DNA of 64,000 nt from NCBI RefSeq assembly GCF_009937975.1, contig NZ_AP018441.1, positions 1,612,001 to 1,676,000 of the forward strand, read 5' to 3'. A program made the position numbers and the translations under genes. The notes under the pieces are model-generated. The model ran no database searches, was not told where the DNA came from, and saw only the letters and a list, made by a program, of their open reading frames with translations. How positions within the stretch are numbered: the first letter of the stretch is position 1; every line of letters starts with the position of its first letter. Origin of the DNA: Undibacterium sp. YM2. GTDB taxonomy: Bacteria > Pseudomonadota > Gammaproteobacteria > Burkholderiales > Burkholderiaceae_D. Positions 1-8,919 of this stretch are shown piece after piece.

Positions 1-1
1 A

Positions 2-79
2 GTAAGTGTATTGGTCATGAATGTATCCGGTTCTGAATTGAGTGCAAATATGTGTGCCACCTGCCATGCAGGTGATTAA
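2..79 (+). CDS. C-terminal end of a truncated CDS with a CxxCH motif
   Basis: An open frame enters from the left edge and ends at TAA 77-79, giving 25 visible residues. The last ones read MCATCHAGD, so a c-type haem motif (CATCH) lies three residues from the stop. Such a motif usually sits near the N-terminus of a cytochrome c domain, so a C-terminal copy would be a lone haem site or part of a multihaem protein. The fragment is too short to assign a family, and a chance reading frame cannot be excluded. Confidence 0.35.
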   Translation, partial: VSVLVMNVSGSELSANMCATCHAGD

Positions 80-432
80 AAATAAAACGCGATTAATTCG
101 TCGCATTGGTGAAAAATGATACGGTCAATGATTCAGCTTGACTAATCGCATTGGGCCTCGCGTTTTTGCCCTGGCCTGCGCTATTGGATAAGTCTTTGAT
201 TCGTTATAAGAATTTGTCTGTCGGGTGGCGATAACAGAGGTTTTGAATGACATGTCATCAGATCAAAGCTCAGGTTTTGCCTTGGTGTGAAATTGCTTTC
301 ATTGCAATGATTTGGGTAGATTGCAAGCTGATTGAGTGAAGGCACAGCTTGGGTTAAGATGTGATGGATTCATCGCATTTTCACAGGATGGATTTTCCAT
401 TTTCTTGTTCGTTTTCTACGGTTTCTTACACG
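80..432. other. intergenic region upstream of the TetR-family gene
   Basis: No convincing gene is seen here. The region holds two short perfect palindromes, TGACATGTCA (248-257) and TCATTGCAATGA (299-310). Both lie upstream of the TetR-type gene, where an autoregulatory operator would be expected. Neither is long enough to be decisive. Confidence 0.4.
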
Positions 433-1065
433 ATGACTACCCGCCGCCGTCCTCAGGTTTCCACCCGCAAGCAGCCACAACAGGTACGCTCGGCAGGTCT
501 GGTAACGGCAATCCTGCAGGCGGCAGTTCAGGTTTTGGCGCAAGAAGGCGTGACGCGTTTTACTACGGCGAGAGTGGCAGAGCGGGCAGGGGTCAGCATA
601 GGTTCGGTTTATCAATATTTCCCGAATAAGGCCGCGATTCTGTTCCGGCTGCAAACCGACGAGTGGCAACAGACTACCGAGATGTTGCGCCGCATTCTTG
701 AAGACACCAGCAAGCCACCGCTTGAACGCCTGCGCATACTGGTCCATGCTTTCATACGTTCAGAATGTGAAGAGGCTGAAACACGTCTGGCGCTCAGTGA
801 CGCCGCACCGCTTTACCGCGACGCGCCTGAGGCGCAAGAAATGCGGGCCTCGGCAGACCGGACTATCGAGCTATTTATGGATGAAGTGTTGCCCGCGGCA
901 TCTGCAGCCAAGCGCACGCTTGCTGGTGACCTGGTCACCACGACCCTGAGTTCAGTAGGCAGCAGTTTTTCTGGCACACGCCGCACTAAGGCAGAAATCA
1001 AAACCTATGCCGATGCCATGGCGGATATGTTTTGTGCTTATCTCAAGGGCATTCAGTCAGATTGA
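433..1065 (+). CDS. TetR/AcrR-family transcriptional regulator
   Basis: A TetR-type repressor of 210 residues from the ATG at 433. The N-terminal helix-turn-helix is clear: TTARVAERAGVSIGSVYQYF followed by PNKAAILFRL. The C-terminal ligand-binding half is not specific enough to name an effector. The frame stays open upstream to an ATG at 361, adding 24 residues rich in Phe and Ser. I prefer 433 because MTTRRRP is the usual basic lead into this HTH, but no strong ribosome-binding site separates the two. It is followed by the BaiN-type flavoprotein gene on the same strand; no target gene is evident. Confidence 0.85.
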   Translation: MTTRRRPQVSTRKQPQQVRSAGLVTAILQAAVQVLAQEGVTRFTTARVAERAGVSIGSVYQYFPNKAAILFRLQTDEWQQTTEMLRRILEDTSKPPLERLRILVHAFIRSECEEAETRLALSDAAPLYRDAPEAQEMRASADRTIELFMDEVLPAASAAKRTLAGDLVTTTLSSVGSSFSGTRRTKAEIKTYADAMADMFCAYLKGIQSD

Positions 1066-1143
1066 GCCGAACTGCCGGATTCATTGCGCCGGCCATAAGC
1101 TACAATCTCGCCTGAATTTTTGAAAGTACCGAAAGTAGATACC

Positions 1144-2343
1144 ATGAGTAATCAATTTGATCTTGCCGTGATAGGCGCAGGCGCTGCCGGGATGATGTGC
1201 GCAGCCGTTGCGGGCCAGCGTGGCAAGCGTGTGGTATTGATCGATCATGCCACCCGACTGGCTGAAAAAATCCGTATTTCGGGCGGTGGGCGATGTAATT
1301 TCACTAACCTGCATGCAGGGCCGAATAATTTTCTTTCCGAGAACCCGCATTTTTGCAAAAGCGCCTTGTCGCGTTATACACCGCAAGATTTTTTGTCCCT
1401 GATGAAGCGCTATCAGATTGCCTGGCATGAGAAGCATAAAGGCCAATTGTTTTGTGACGACAGCGCTGAAGACATCATCCGTATGCTCAAGGCTGAATGT
1501 GATGCTGGCAAGGTCGATTGGCGCATGGGCTGCAAGGTCGATGAGGTGCAACAACAGGAGCTGGGTGGTTTCTTGCTGCAAACCGGTGCAGGTGTCATCC
1601 GCACTGCGCAAGTGGTGATCGCCTGTGGTGGCTTGTCCATCCCAAAGATAGGCGCGACTGACTTTGCCCATAAGGTAGCGCGCCAATTTGGCCTGAAGAT
1701 CATAGAGCCACGTCCGGCCCTCGTGCCTCTGACTTTCGACGCCAAGGCCTGGGAGCCTTTCGTACCCCTGTCTGGTATCTCACTGGAAGTAGATATAGAG
1801 ACTGGCGAGAAAAAATCCCGCGCGGTATTCCGTGAGGATTTGCTGTTCACTCACCGTGGTTTGTCTGGCCCGGCGGTATTACAGATATCCAGCTTTTGGG
1901 GGCCTGGCAAAGCCATACGCATCAATCTCTTGCCAGAAGTGGATGTAGCAGAGGACCTGGTCGGCAATAAATCGACGATCAAAAAGAATCTTGCAAATCA
2001 TTTATCGCAATACCTGCCTGCACGCCTGGTTGATGGGTTGTTGACTGCCCATGGTTTTGCTGGTGATGCCAGAGTAGCGGACATGCCGGACAAACGCTTG
2101 CGCCTGCTGGGTGAAAAGCTGAACCGCTGGGAACTGATACCGAATGGGTCTGAAGGTTACCGCAAGGCTGAAGTGACACGCGGCGGTGTCGATACCCGTG
2201 AGTTGTCCCAGCAAAGCATGATGGCGAACAAAGTGCCTGGCTTGTATTTTATCGGTGAGGCAGTCGATGTGACGGGCTGGCTTGGTGGCTATAATTTCCA
2301 GTGGGCCTGGGCTTCCGGTACAGCCGCCGGACTGGCGATATAA
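1144..2343 (+). CDS. BaiN/HI0933-family NAD(P)/FAD-dependent oxidoreductase
   Basis: A soluble flavoprotein of 399 residues in the HI0933/YhiN/BaiN family. The N-terminus carries the Rossmann FAD motif (VIGAGAAGMMCA), then the family signature KIRISGGGRCNFTN. The C-terminus has a second FAD-contact motif near GLYFIGEAVDVTGWLGGYNFQWA. Some gut relatives reduce bile-acid intermediates; in Proteobacteria the substrate is unknown, so no pathway is claimed. The start at 1144 is chosen over an in-frame TTG at 1120 because MSNQFDLAVIGAG is the expected N-terminus and GAAAG lies just upstream. Confidence 0.9.
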   Translation: MSNQFDLAVIGAGAAGMMCAAVAGQRGKRVVLIDHATRLAEKIRISGGGRCNFTNLHAGPNNFLSENPHFCKSALSRYTPQDFLSLMKRYQIAWHEKHKGQLFCDDSAEDIIRMLKAECDAGKVDWRMGCKVDEVQQQELGGFLLQTGAGVIRTAQVVIACGGLSIPKIGATDFAHKVARQFGLKIIEPRPALVPLTFDAKAWEPFVPLSGISLEVDIETGEKKSRAVFREDLLFTHRGLSGPAVLQISSFWGPGKAIRINLLPEVDVAEDLVGNKSTIKKNLANHLSQYLPARLVDGLLTAHGFAGDARVADMPDKRLRLLGEKLNRWELIPNGSEGYRKAEVTRGGVDTRELSQQSMMANKVPGLYFIGEAVDVTGWLGGYNFQWAWASGTAAGLAI

Positions 2344-2616
2344 AGTGTTGTAAGAGCGGTGTTGTATTTTTGCCTGTTATAATACACGGAGGCAGTATGC
2401 TGGTTTGCATTTCATTTATTAGTCTGTAATGCATGGAGATCGCGCACATACTCCTCAAAATATCGAAATTTCCAGGTGAATGGGGAGCGGATATTGATGG
2501 TCTTGTTTTGTCATGCAGAGGTTTTTGCGCAAGATTTAATCAACTTCCTTCCATTAATTTAATTTTCCTGTTAATATCTCGGTCTTCCTATAAATCTTTC
2601 CATGGTTTGAACTTAC
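2344..2616 (+). promoter_or_regulatory. intergenic leader of rpsU with a TATAAT box
   Basis: This gap holds no convincing gene; a 67-codon open frame crossing into rpsU has no family resemblance. A perfect TATAAT lies at 2378-2383, but I see no good -35 box at 16-18 bp. It could start rpsU transcription with a leader of about 225 nt. Support is the -10 box and its position only. Confidence 0.4.
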
Positions 2617-2829
2617 ATGACCACAATTCGCCTTAAAGAAAACGAGCCGTTCGAAGTTGCCATGCGCCGCTTCAAGCGCACTATCGAAAAGACCGGTCTG
2701 TTGACCGAATTGCGCGCTCGCGAGTTCTACGAGAAGCCAACAGCAGAACGCAAACGTAAGTTGGCTGCAGCTGTTAAGCGTCACTACAAACGTATTCGTA
2801 GTCAGCAATTGCCTAAGAAGATGTACTAA
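2617..2829 (+). CDS. rpsU: 30S ribosomal protein S21
   Basis: The 70-residue product begins [19 protein letters not shown] and ends in the basic tail [13 protein letters not shown], typical for bS21. S21 binds the small subunit near the anti-Shine-Dalgarno region and aids initiation. It is the first gene of the classical rpsU-dnaG-rpoD macromolecular-synthesis arrangement; here yqeY sits between rpsU and dnaG. An intrinsic terminator follows at 2900-2932, so much rpsU mRNA should end before yqeY, fitting the high demand for S21 relative to primase. Confidence 0.98.
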   Translation: MTTIRLKENEPFEVAMRRFKRTIEKTGLLTELRAREFYEKPTAERKRKLAAAVKRHYKRIRSQQLPKKMY

Positions 2830-2899
2830 TCCAGCTGTTGTGTCTGGCAATTTGCCGGATGCCTCATCGCTGTTGGTGCATTAAAGCTTAGGTTTGCAT

Positions 2900-2932
2900 G
2901 CCCGCTCCGGTCAGCCGCAGCGGGCTTTATTG
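2900..2932 (+). terminator. intrinsic terminator after rpsU
   Basis: The arms GCCCGCT (2900-2906) and AGCGGGC (2919-2925) form a perfect 7-bp GC-rich stem with a 12-nt loop, followed by TTTATTGTCTTTG. The T tract is interrupted, so some read-through is plausible. Confidence 0.75.
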
Positions 2933-3069
2933 TCTTTGTTTCGGGTATTGTGCCGGCGCTGTGCAAGTACTATGCAAGTATTGCGTGTCGCACTGCACGT
3001 GCCCGGGCTGGTATGTGATTCCAGTGCAAGTTTGCGCGGAATTCATTTAAATAATTTCAGGAGCAGCTT

Positions 3070-3516
3070 ATGAGTTTGAAAGAGCAGATCACCGATGACA
3101 TGAAGGCTGCCATGCGCGCCAAAGAAACAGTCAAGCTGGGCACTATCCGCTTGCTGACGGCAGCGATGAAGCAAAAAGAAGTCGATGAGCGCGTAGAGCT
3201 GGATGATGGCATGATCCTGACCATCATAGAAAAAATGCTCAAGCAGCGTAAAGATTCCATCACCCAGTTTGAAGCAGGTGGTCGTCAGGACTTGGCTGAT
3301 ATAGAAAAAGCTGAACTGGCTGTTTTGTCTGTGTATATGCCAGCCGCGATGTCAGATGAAGAAGTGCAGGCAGCCGTGGTTGCTGCCGTGGCAGAAACTG
3401 GCGCAGCCGGCCCGCAAGATATGCGTAAAGTGATTGATGTATTGAAGGCAAAACTGGCTGGTCGTGCCGACATGGGCAAGGTCTCTGGCCTGGTCAAAGC
3501 GGCATTGTCCAAGTAA
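3070..3516 (+). CDS. yqeY: GatB/YqeY domain-containing protein
   Basis: A 148-residue protein starting MSLKEQITDDMKAAMRAKE and built as a helical YqeY domain, related to the tail domain of the GatB amidotransferase subunit. YqeY proteins are thought to interact with tRNA, but no activity is established. The start has a good ribosome-binding site (CAGGAG at about 3059-3064). Its place between rpsU and dnaG recurs in Betaproteobacteria and Firmicutes, suggesting a tie to translation or replication capacity. Confidence 0.92.
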   Translation: MSLKEQITDDMKAAMRAKETVKLGTIRLLTAAMKQKEVDERVELDDGMILTIIEKMLKQRKDSITQFEAGGRQDLADIEKAELAVLSVYMPAAMSDEEVQAAVVAAVAETGAAGPQDMRKVIDVLKAKLAGRADMGKVSGLVKAALSK

Positions 3517-3566
3517 TCTGGTCATTTGCTTAGACTTTTGTTTTATCCTTTAGCTGGCGTCCTGCG

Positions 3567-5360
3567 TTGATACCACAAAGTTTTATACAGGATTTACTGG
3601 CCCGCGTTGATATTGTCGACGTGGTGGGTAAATACGTGCAGCTCAAAAAAGGTGGCGCAAACTATATGGGTTTGTGCCCCTTTCATAACGAAAAATCCCC
3701 AAGTTTTACCGTCAGTCCGACCAAGCAGTTTTATCACTGCTTTGGCTGTGGTGCGCATGGCAGTTCCATTGGTTTTTTGATGGAATATTCCGGGCTCAGC
3801 TATGTGGATGCCATCCGCGACCTGGCGCAAAACAATGGCATGATCGTGCCAGAAGAAGACCGGCTCTTGCCTGCGCAGCGTGCAGAAGTTACGGCAAAAA
3901 GCCTGGCCTTGTCAGAGGTCATGACCAAGGCAGGTGAATACTATAAACAGCAATTGCGTACCGCGCCGCAAGCCATCGCTTATTTGAAAAAACGTGGTTT
4001 GACCGGTGAAATAGCGGCACGCTTTGGTCTTGGTTTTTCCCCGGATGCCTGGGATGGCTTGCGCAGTGTTTTTGCTGATTACAATATCCCGGCCCTGGTC
4101 GAGGCTGGCCTGGTCATCGATAAAAGCGAGGAAGAGGGTGGTGGCCGCAAGCGTTATGACCGCTTCCGCGATCGCGTCATGTTCCCGATACGTAATACCA
4201 AAGGCCAGATCATAGGCTTTGGTGGCCGCATCATGGAGCAGGGTGAGCCCAAGTACCTGAACTCGCCAGAAACCCCGCTATTTCAAAAGGGCCTGGAATT
4301 ATATGGCCTGTTTGAAGCACGCCAGGCTATCCGTGAAGCTGGTTATGTGCTGGTCACTGAGGGTTATATGGATGTGGTGGCGCTGGCGCAAATGGGTTTT
4401 CCGCAAGCGGTAGCGACCCTGGGTACGGCTTGTACGCCTACCCATGTGCAAAAACTCTTGCGCCAGACTGATCACGTGATTTTCAGTTTTGATGGCGACA
4501 GTGCGGGTCGCCGTGCGGCCAGGCGTGCACTCGATGCCTGCCTGCCGCATGCGAATGACGACAAGGTCATCAAGTTCCTGTTTTTGCCCAAGGAGCATGA
4601 CCCTGACAGTTATATCCGTGAATTTGGTGCGGATGCCTTTGAGCAGGAGGTGCGCGATGCGATGCCGCTGTCGCAATTCTTTATGCGCGAAATGATAGGC
4701 GACAATGATTTGAGTACGGCAGAAGGGCGCGCCCGCACCCAGTTTGATGCCAAGCCACTGTTGCAAGCCATGCAATCGTCTGGCATGCGTTTGCAACTGG
4801 TGCGCAATCTGGCGCAGGTCACGCAAACCAGCCCGTCCGAAATAGAAGCCATGTTCGAGCTCAGTCAGCCAGTGGCGCGTATCAAACTGGCGCCTCCAAA
4901 AAGCAAGCGCAATGCGCCTGTTGGGCTGGAGCGCCAAATCATGCGCATCCTTGTCGCTCATCCTTCATTGGCCATGATGCTTGATGAAAATGTGCTGGCT
5001 GATGCTGCCGTCCTTGCGCCTGATGGGGCCGACATGTTGCGCAGTCTGGTATTTACCGCACAGAGCATGGGTGAAAATGCACAATTTGCGGCATTGTCCG
5101 AGCAATTGCGCTCGGGAGGCTCAGATTTTGATGTTTTGATCGCCGAGATCGCAGAGCAGGCAGAAACTGATATTGATATCGTCAGGTTGGAGTTGGCCGG
5201 GGCCTTGCGTCAGATGCGCCATCAAGTCTTGCGTGCTGAGGCAGAGAGTCTGGCTGCGCGTGGTTTGCGTACGCCTGAAGACATGGCGCGCTATCGCGAA
5301 ATTGTGCAATTGCAAGACCAGCTTAAAAAACAGGCGGCAGCGGAAGCTGCATTGCGTTAA
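3567..5360 (+). CDS. dnaG: DNA primase DnaG
   Basis: Primase makes the RNA primers for lagging-strand synthesis and works with the DnaB helicase. The 597-residue protein has an N-terminal CHC2 zinc-binding domain (CPFHNEKSPSF ... FYHCFGCGAHG, about residues 38-65), a catalytic core with the TOPRIM glutamate motif (VTEGYMDVVAL) and acidic metal site (FSFDGDSAGRRAAR), and a C-terminal helicase-binding region. Conserved residue order beginning IPQSFIQDLL requires a TTG start at 3567; no ATG or GTG is suitably placed and no strong Shine-Dalgarno precedes it. Weak initiation would fit the low copy number expected for primase. Confidence 0.97.
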   Translation: MIPQSFIQDLLARVDIVDVVGKYVQLKKGGANYMGLCPFHNEKSPSFTVSPTKQFYHCFGCGAHGSSIGFLMEYSGLSYVDAIRDLAQNNGMIVPEEDRLLPAQRAEVTAKSLALSEVMTKAGEYYKQQLRTAPQAIAYLKKRGLTGEIAARFGLGFSPDAWDGLRSVFADYNIPALVEAGLVIDKSEEEGGGRKRYDRFRDRVMFPIRNTKGQIIGFGGRIMEQGEPKYLNSPETPLFQKGLELYGLFEARQAIREAGYVLVTEGYMDVVALAQMGFPQAVATLGTACTPTHVQKLLRQTDHVIFSFDGDSAGRRAARRALDACLPHANDDKVIKFLFLPKEHDPDSYIREFGADAFEQEVRDAMPLSQFFMREMIGDNDLSTAEGRARTQFDAKPLLQAMQSSGMRLQLVRNLAQVTQTSPSEIEAMFELSQPVARIKLAPPKSKRNAPVGLERQIMRILVAHPSLAMMLDENVLADAAVLAPDGADMLRSLVFTAQSMGENAQFAALSEQLRSGGSDFDVLIAEIAEQAETDIDIVRLELAGALRQMRHQVLRAEAESLAARGLRTPEDMARYREIVQLQDQLKKQAAAEAALR

Positions 5361-5626
5361 GTAAAAAACAATTTTCGGTTGAGCCATATTCCGTGTTGCG
5401 CGATCATCAGAGTTTGAGGTCTGGTCTTGTTATTTTTGATTTTGGCTTCATTTCTGCTATTGAGATCAGGGCGAAGATCAAATTATTTAATTATTTGCTA
5501 AATAATTTGACAAGTTGGTGCGTTGCAAATCAGGGTTTTTGCCTCTTTTTTACCCAGTATTTGCCTAAAATTTATTCACTAAGTTGATATATGCACAGTC
5601 TTGGGCTGGAGTAAAGTACGCCCGCG

Positions 5627-5635
5627 TGGTATAAT
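5627..5635 (+). promoter_or_regulatory. extended -10 promoter in the dnaG-rpoD gap
   Basis: The 525-bp gap 5361-5885 holds no convincing gene. A perfect extended -10 element, TGGTATAAT, sits about 250 bp upstream of the rpoD start. No -35 box lies at normal spacing, which extended -10 promoters tolerate. This gives rpoD its own promoter in addition to read-through from dnaG. Confidence 0.6.
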
Positions 5636-5885
5636 TAAAGGCTTTCGATTCAAGGTCTTAGGTTGTTTCATTCTGGGCGAAGCTTTTTGCATTTGCACAG
5701 GATGTGTTGTTTAGGTGAGCGTAATGCTCCTCCGAGTAACCCAAAACACTGGCGCTGAGACTCGGGAAGTCTGCAACAAACCAGATTTTGCTCTGCGATG
5801 CCGATCAACAGATCTGCTGGCAGCGCATTTTCTTTTTTGTGATGTGCCCACAGGCGACTTCCTCAGTACCGGATGGTTTGATTCA

Positions 5886-8669
5886 ATGGCTAGCGCAATG
5901 AAGAAACCCGCGAAAACCCTGAAGTCCACTACGGTAACAAAAGCCGTGGCAAGCGCACCCAAAAAAGCGCCTGCCACTGCAACGAGCAAAGCGGTAAAAA
6001 CCGCGGCAAGTGCTGGCACCAAGGCAAAGACGGCTGCAGCGTCTGTTGCACGGAGTACGAGTAGTAAGGCTGTGACTGTCAGTAAAACAGACAAAACAGC
6101 GGAGCAAAAAGGGGTTGCGAAAGACGTTAAAGCGCCTAAAGTGATAAAGACCTCACTGGCAGCCGAGACCGTCAAGGTGACGCAGGCAGCAAAACAGGCA
6201 ACAAGTAAAGCAGTATTGAAAACGGCAACAAAAGCCAAAGACACGGATGCAGTATCCGCGTCTGCGACAAAAACGGCTGGTAAGGAAGTGAGCGGCAAGA
6301 ATGCGACACCACCGGCAAAAAAAGGGAGTCAGCCAGCAGAAGCGGCCGAATCCCAGCTCAGTGGAAAAACCAGGAGTGCATCTGCAGCCCGGCCAGAACC
6401 AGTATCCGTATCATCGAAAGCTTCTGTGACAATTAACAAAACCGATTCAAAGACAGTGACTAAGCCAACCAAGAATTCAGCGAAAGCTGCACCAGAGGTG
6501 CAGGAAATCAAAACCGGTTCTGCGCCTACCGTAAGCCAGACGACCGATGCTGCGGTGCTTGCCGCGATTGACACCTCCGGCTATGTATTGCCCGGGGTGA
6601 AGGTGCCTGGCCGCCGTGGTCGCAAGCCAAAAGAATACCAGCCTGAGAATGAAGAAATCGCCGCGCTCAATGCAGTAGAGCGCGCCGAGATGAAAGCCAT
6701 AGACAAGGCCAAGGCAAAAGACCGAAAGGCCAAAGAAAAGGCTTTGCTCAAAGATGCCTTCTCTTCTGATCCTGAAGCGACAGAAGAAGAACTCGAGCGC
6801 CGTCGCCAGAAACTGAAAACCCTGATCAAACTGGGTAAGGACCGTGGCTACCTGACGTTTGCAGAAATCAACGATCACTTGCCAGAAAACGTTGTTGACC
6901 CTGAAGCCATCGAAGGCATCATCGGTACCTTCAACGACATGGGCGTGGCCGTCTACGAGCAAGCCCCTGATGCTGAAACCCTGTTGTTGTCGGATAACGT
7001 CGTCACTGTCACGACCGATGATGATGAAGTTGAAGCCGCTGCTGAAGCTGCACTTTCTACGGTCGATTCTGATTTTGGTCGCACCACTGACCCTGTGCGC
7101 ATGTATATGCGCGAAATGGGTTCGGTCGAGTTGCTGACGCGTGAAGGCGAAATCGTCATCGCGAAGAAAATCGAAGAAGGCCTGAAAGACATGATACAGG
7201 CGATTTCTGCCTGCCCAACCACGATTGCAGAAATCCTCGCTGCGGCGGACCGTATCGCTGCCGATGAAATCAAGATCGATGAAATCGTCGATGGCCTGGT
7301 TGATCCGAATGCGGATGAGCAGGCTGCGCCGGTAGTGGTCGCTGCTGCCGAAGAATCGTCTGAAGAAGATGAAGAGGACGAAGAGGAAGAAGAGGAAGAA
7401 GAAGACGATGATGGCGGTGCCGCTGGCGCAGCTGCTATCTCTGCTGAGCAACTCGAACAACTGAAGCGCGATGCTCTGGCAAAATTCGAAATCATTGCGA
7501 CGAATTTTGACAAGATGCGCAAGTCCTACGAAAAAGAGGGCTATAACTCCAAGACTTACGTCAAGGCGCAGGAAGCGATTTCCGGGGAGCTGCTGGGCAT
7601 ACGCTTTACCGCAAAAGTCGTTGAAAAATTATGCGATACCTTGCGTGGTCAGGTTGATGAAGTGCGCCATGTAGAAAAACAGATACTCGAAGTGGTAGTC
7701 AATCGTTGCGGCATGCCACGTTCTCACTTCATCAAGGTTTTCCCTGGTAATGAAACCAATCTGAGCTGGGTTGAAGGCGAAGTGAATTCCGGTCATTCCT
7801 ACAGTGCTGTGCTGGGCCGTAATATCCCTTCAGTGCAACAACTGCAGCAGAAACTGATAGACCTGCAATCCCGTGTCGTCCTGCCTTTGCCTGATCTGCG
7901 CAACATCAATAAAAAGATGTCTGCCGGTGAAATGAAGGCACGCAAAGCCAAGCGTGAAATGACCGAGGCCAACTTGCGTCTGGTGATTTCGATCGCCAAG
8001 AAATACACGAATCGTGGTTTGCAATTCCTGGATCTGATTCAGGAAGGCAATATCGGTTTGATGAAGGCAGTCGACAAGTTTGAATACCGTCGTGGTTATA
8101 AATTCTCGACCTATGCAACATGGTGGATACGTCAGGCCATTACCCGTTCTATCGCCGATCAGGCACGCACGATCCGTATTCCAGTGCACATGATAGAAAC
8201 GATTAATAAAATGAATCGTATCTCGCGTCAGATTTTGCAAGAGACAGGTGTAGAGCCTGATCCTGCAACGCTGGCGATCAAGATGGAAATGCCGGAAGAT
8301 AAAATTCGCAAGATCATGAAGATTGCGAAAGAGCCGATTTCCATGGAGACACCGATAGGCGACGATGATGATTCCCATCTGGGCGATTTCATCGAAGACA
8401 ATCACACATTGGCGCCAGCCGATGCTGCCCTGCACGCATCGATGCGCAATGTAGTAAAAGACGTGCTCGACTCCTTGACGCCGCGCGAAGCAAAAGTATT
8501 GCGCATGCGTTTTGGCGTTGAAATGTCCACGGATCATACCCTCGAAGAAGTAGGTAAACAATTTGACGTGACTAGAGAACGTATTCGCCAGATAGAAGCC
8601 AAGGCTTTGCGAAAATTACGCCATCCGTCACGTTCGGATAAGCTCAAGAGCTTCCTCGAAGGTAATTAA
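5886..8669 (+). CDS. rpoD: RNA polymerase primary sigma factor (sigma 70, RpoD)
   Basis: The housekeeping sigma factor, 927 residues from ATG 5886. About the first 220 residues are a low-complexity Lys/Ala/Thr/Ser tract resembling histone-H1 tails. Then come region 1.1 ([20 protein letters not shown]), region 1.2 ([21 protein letters not shown]), a long acidic run of Glu/Asp around residue 500 in the non-conserved region, region 2 ([34 protein letters not shown]), region 3 and region 4 ([20 protein letters not shown]). It is far longer than the about 613-residue E. coli protein because of the N-terminal tract. The frame is open back to a GTG at 5715, but those residues look non-coding. Start choice between 5886 and 5901 is not certain. 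Confidence 0.95.
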   Translation: MASAMKKPAKTLKSTTVTKAVASAPKKAPATATSKAVKTAASAGTKAKTAAASVARSTSSKAVTVSKTDKTAEQKGVAKDVKAPKVIKTSLAAETVKVTQAAKQATSKAVLKTATKAKDTDAVSASATKTAGKEVSGKNATPPAKKGSQPAEAAESQLSGKTRSASAARPEPVSVSSKASVTINKTDSKTVTKPTKNSAKAAPEVQEIKTGSAPTVSQTTDAAVLAAIDTSGYVLPGVKVPGRRGRKPKEYQPENEEIAALNAVERAEMKAIDKAKAKDRKAKEKALLKDAFSSDPEATEEELERRRQKLKTLIKLGKDRGYLTFAEINDHLPENVVDPEAIEGIIGTFNDMGVAVYEQAPDAETLLLSDNVVTVTTDDDEVEAAAEAALSTVDSDFGRTTDPVRMYMREMGSVELLTREGEIVIAKKIEEGLKDMIQAISACPTTIAEILAAADRIAADEIKIDEIVDGLVDPNADEQAAPVVVAAAEESSEEDEEDEEEEEEEEDDDGGAAGAAAISAEQLEQLKRDALAKFEIIATNFDKMRKSYEKEGYNSKTYVKAQEAISGELLGIRFTAKVVEKLCDTLRGQVDEVRHVEKQILEVVVNRCGMPRSHFIKVFPGNETNLSWVEGEVNSGHSYSAVLGRNIPSVQQLQQKLIDLQSRVVLPLPDLRNINKKMSAGEMKARKAKREMTEANLRLVISIAKKYTNRGLQFLDLIQEGNIGLMKAVDKFEYRRGYKFSTYATWWIRQAITRSIADQARTIRIPVHMIETINKMNRISRQILQETGVEPDPATLAIKMEMPEDKIRKIMKIAKEPISMETPIGDDDDSHLGDFIEDNHTLAPADAALHASMRNVVKDVLDSLTPREAKVLRMRFGVEMSTDHTLEEVGKQFDVTRERIRQIEAKALRKLRHPSRSDKLKSFLEGN

Positions 8670-8674
8670 TGTTA

Positions 8675-8702
8675 TATAATGGGTGTCGGTTTTCCGGTGC
8701 CC
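8675..8702 (+). promoter_or_regulatory. TATAAT box followed by a GU-rich hairpin, rpoD-tRNA gap
   Basis: A perfect TATAAT (8675-8680) begins six bases after the rpoD stop and could serve the tRNA gene. It abuts a 9-bp RNA hairpin (GGGTGTCGG / CCGGTGCCC with a TTTT loop, 8681-8702) that pairs fully only with three G-U wobbles on the plus-strand RNA. No T tract follows, so it is a weak terminator at best; it may instead protect the rpoD 3' end. No clear -35 box is seen. Confidence 0.4.
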
Positions 8703-8836
8703 ATTGAAATTGTTGTGCTGAAATTTGGCGCAATTTTTTGCAGGCGGCATCATCTGGCTTTACCTGCAAAACCTGAAGTATTTTTCCAAACTGGATTAAC
8801 CTCAGATTAAAGCAGGCAGAGCTTGCAGAAAGAATT

Positions 8837-8913
<77 letters not shown>

Positions 8914-8919
8914 ACTACC

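Noticed and set aside
2433..2636. 67-codon frame between the flavoprotein gene and rpsU
   Set aside because: No family resemblance, AT-rich composition and overlap with the rpsU start; read as untranslated leader.
5715..5885. 57-codon in-frame upstream extension of RpoD from a GTG
   Set aside because: The residues have no likeness to sigma factors and include Cys-rich, non-repetitive sequence unlike the basic tail; ATG 5886 starts the family-like part.
6477..7460. 327-codon open frame antisense to rpoD
   Set aside because: Its Phe/Asp/Arg-rich sequence is the complement of the repetitive rpoD coding sequence; no family signature or ribosome-binding site.
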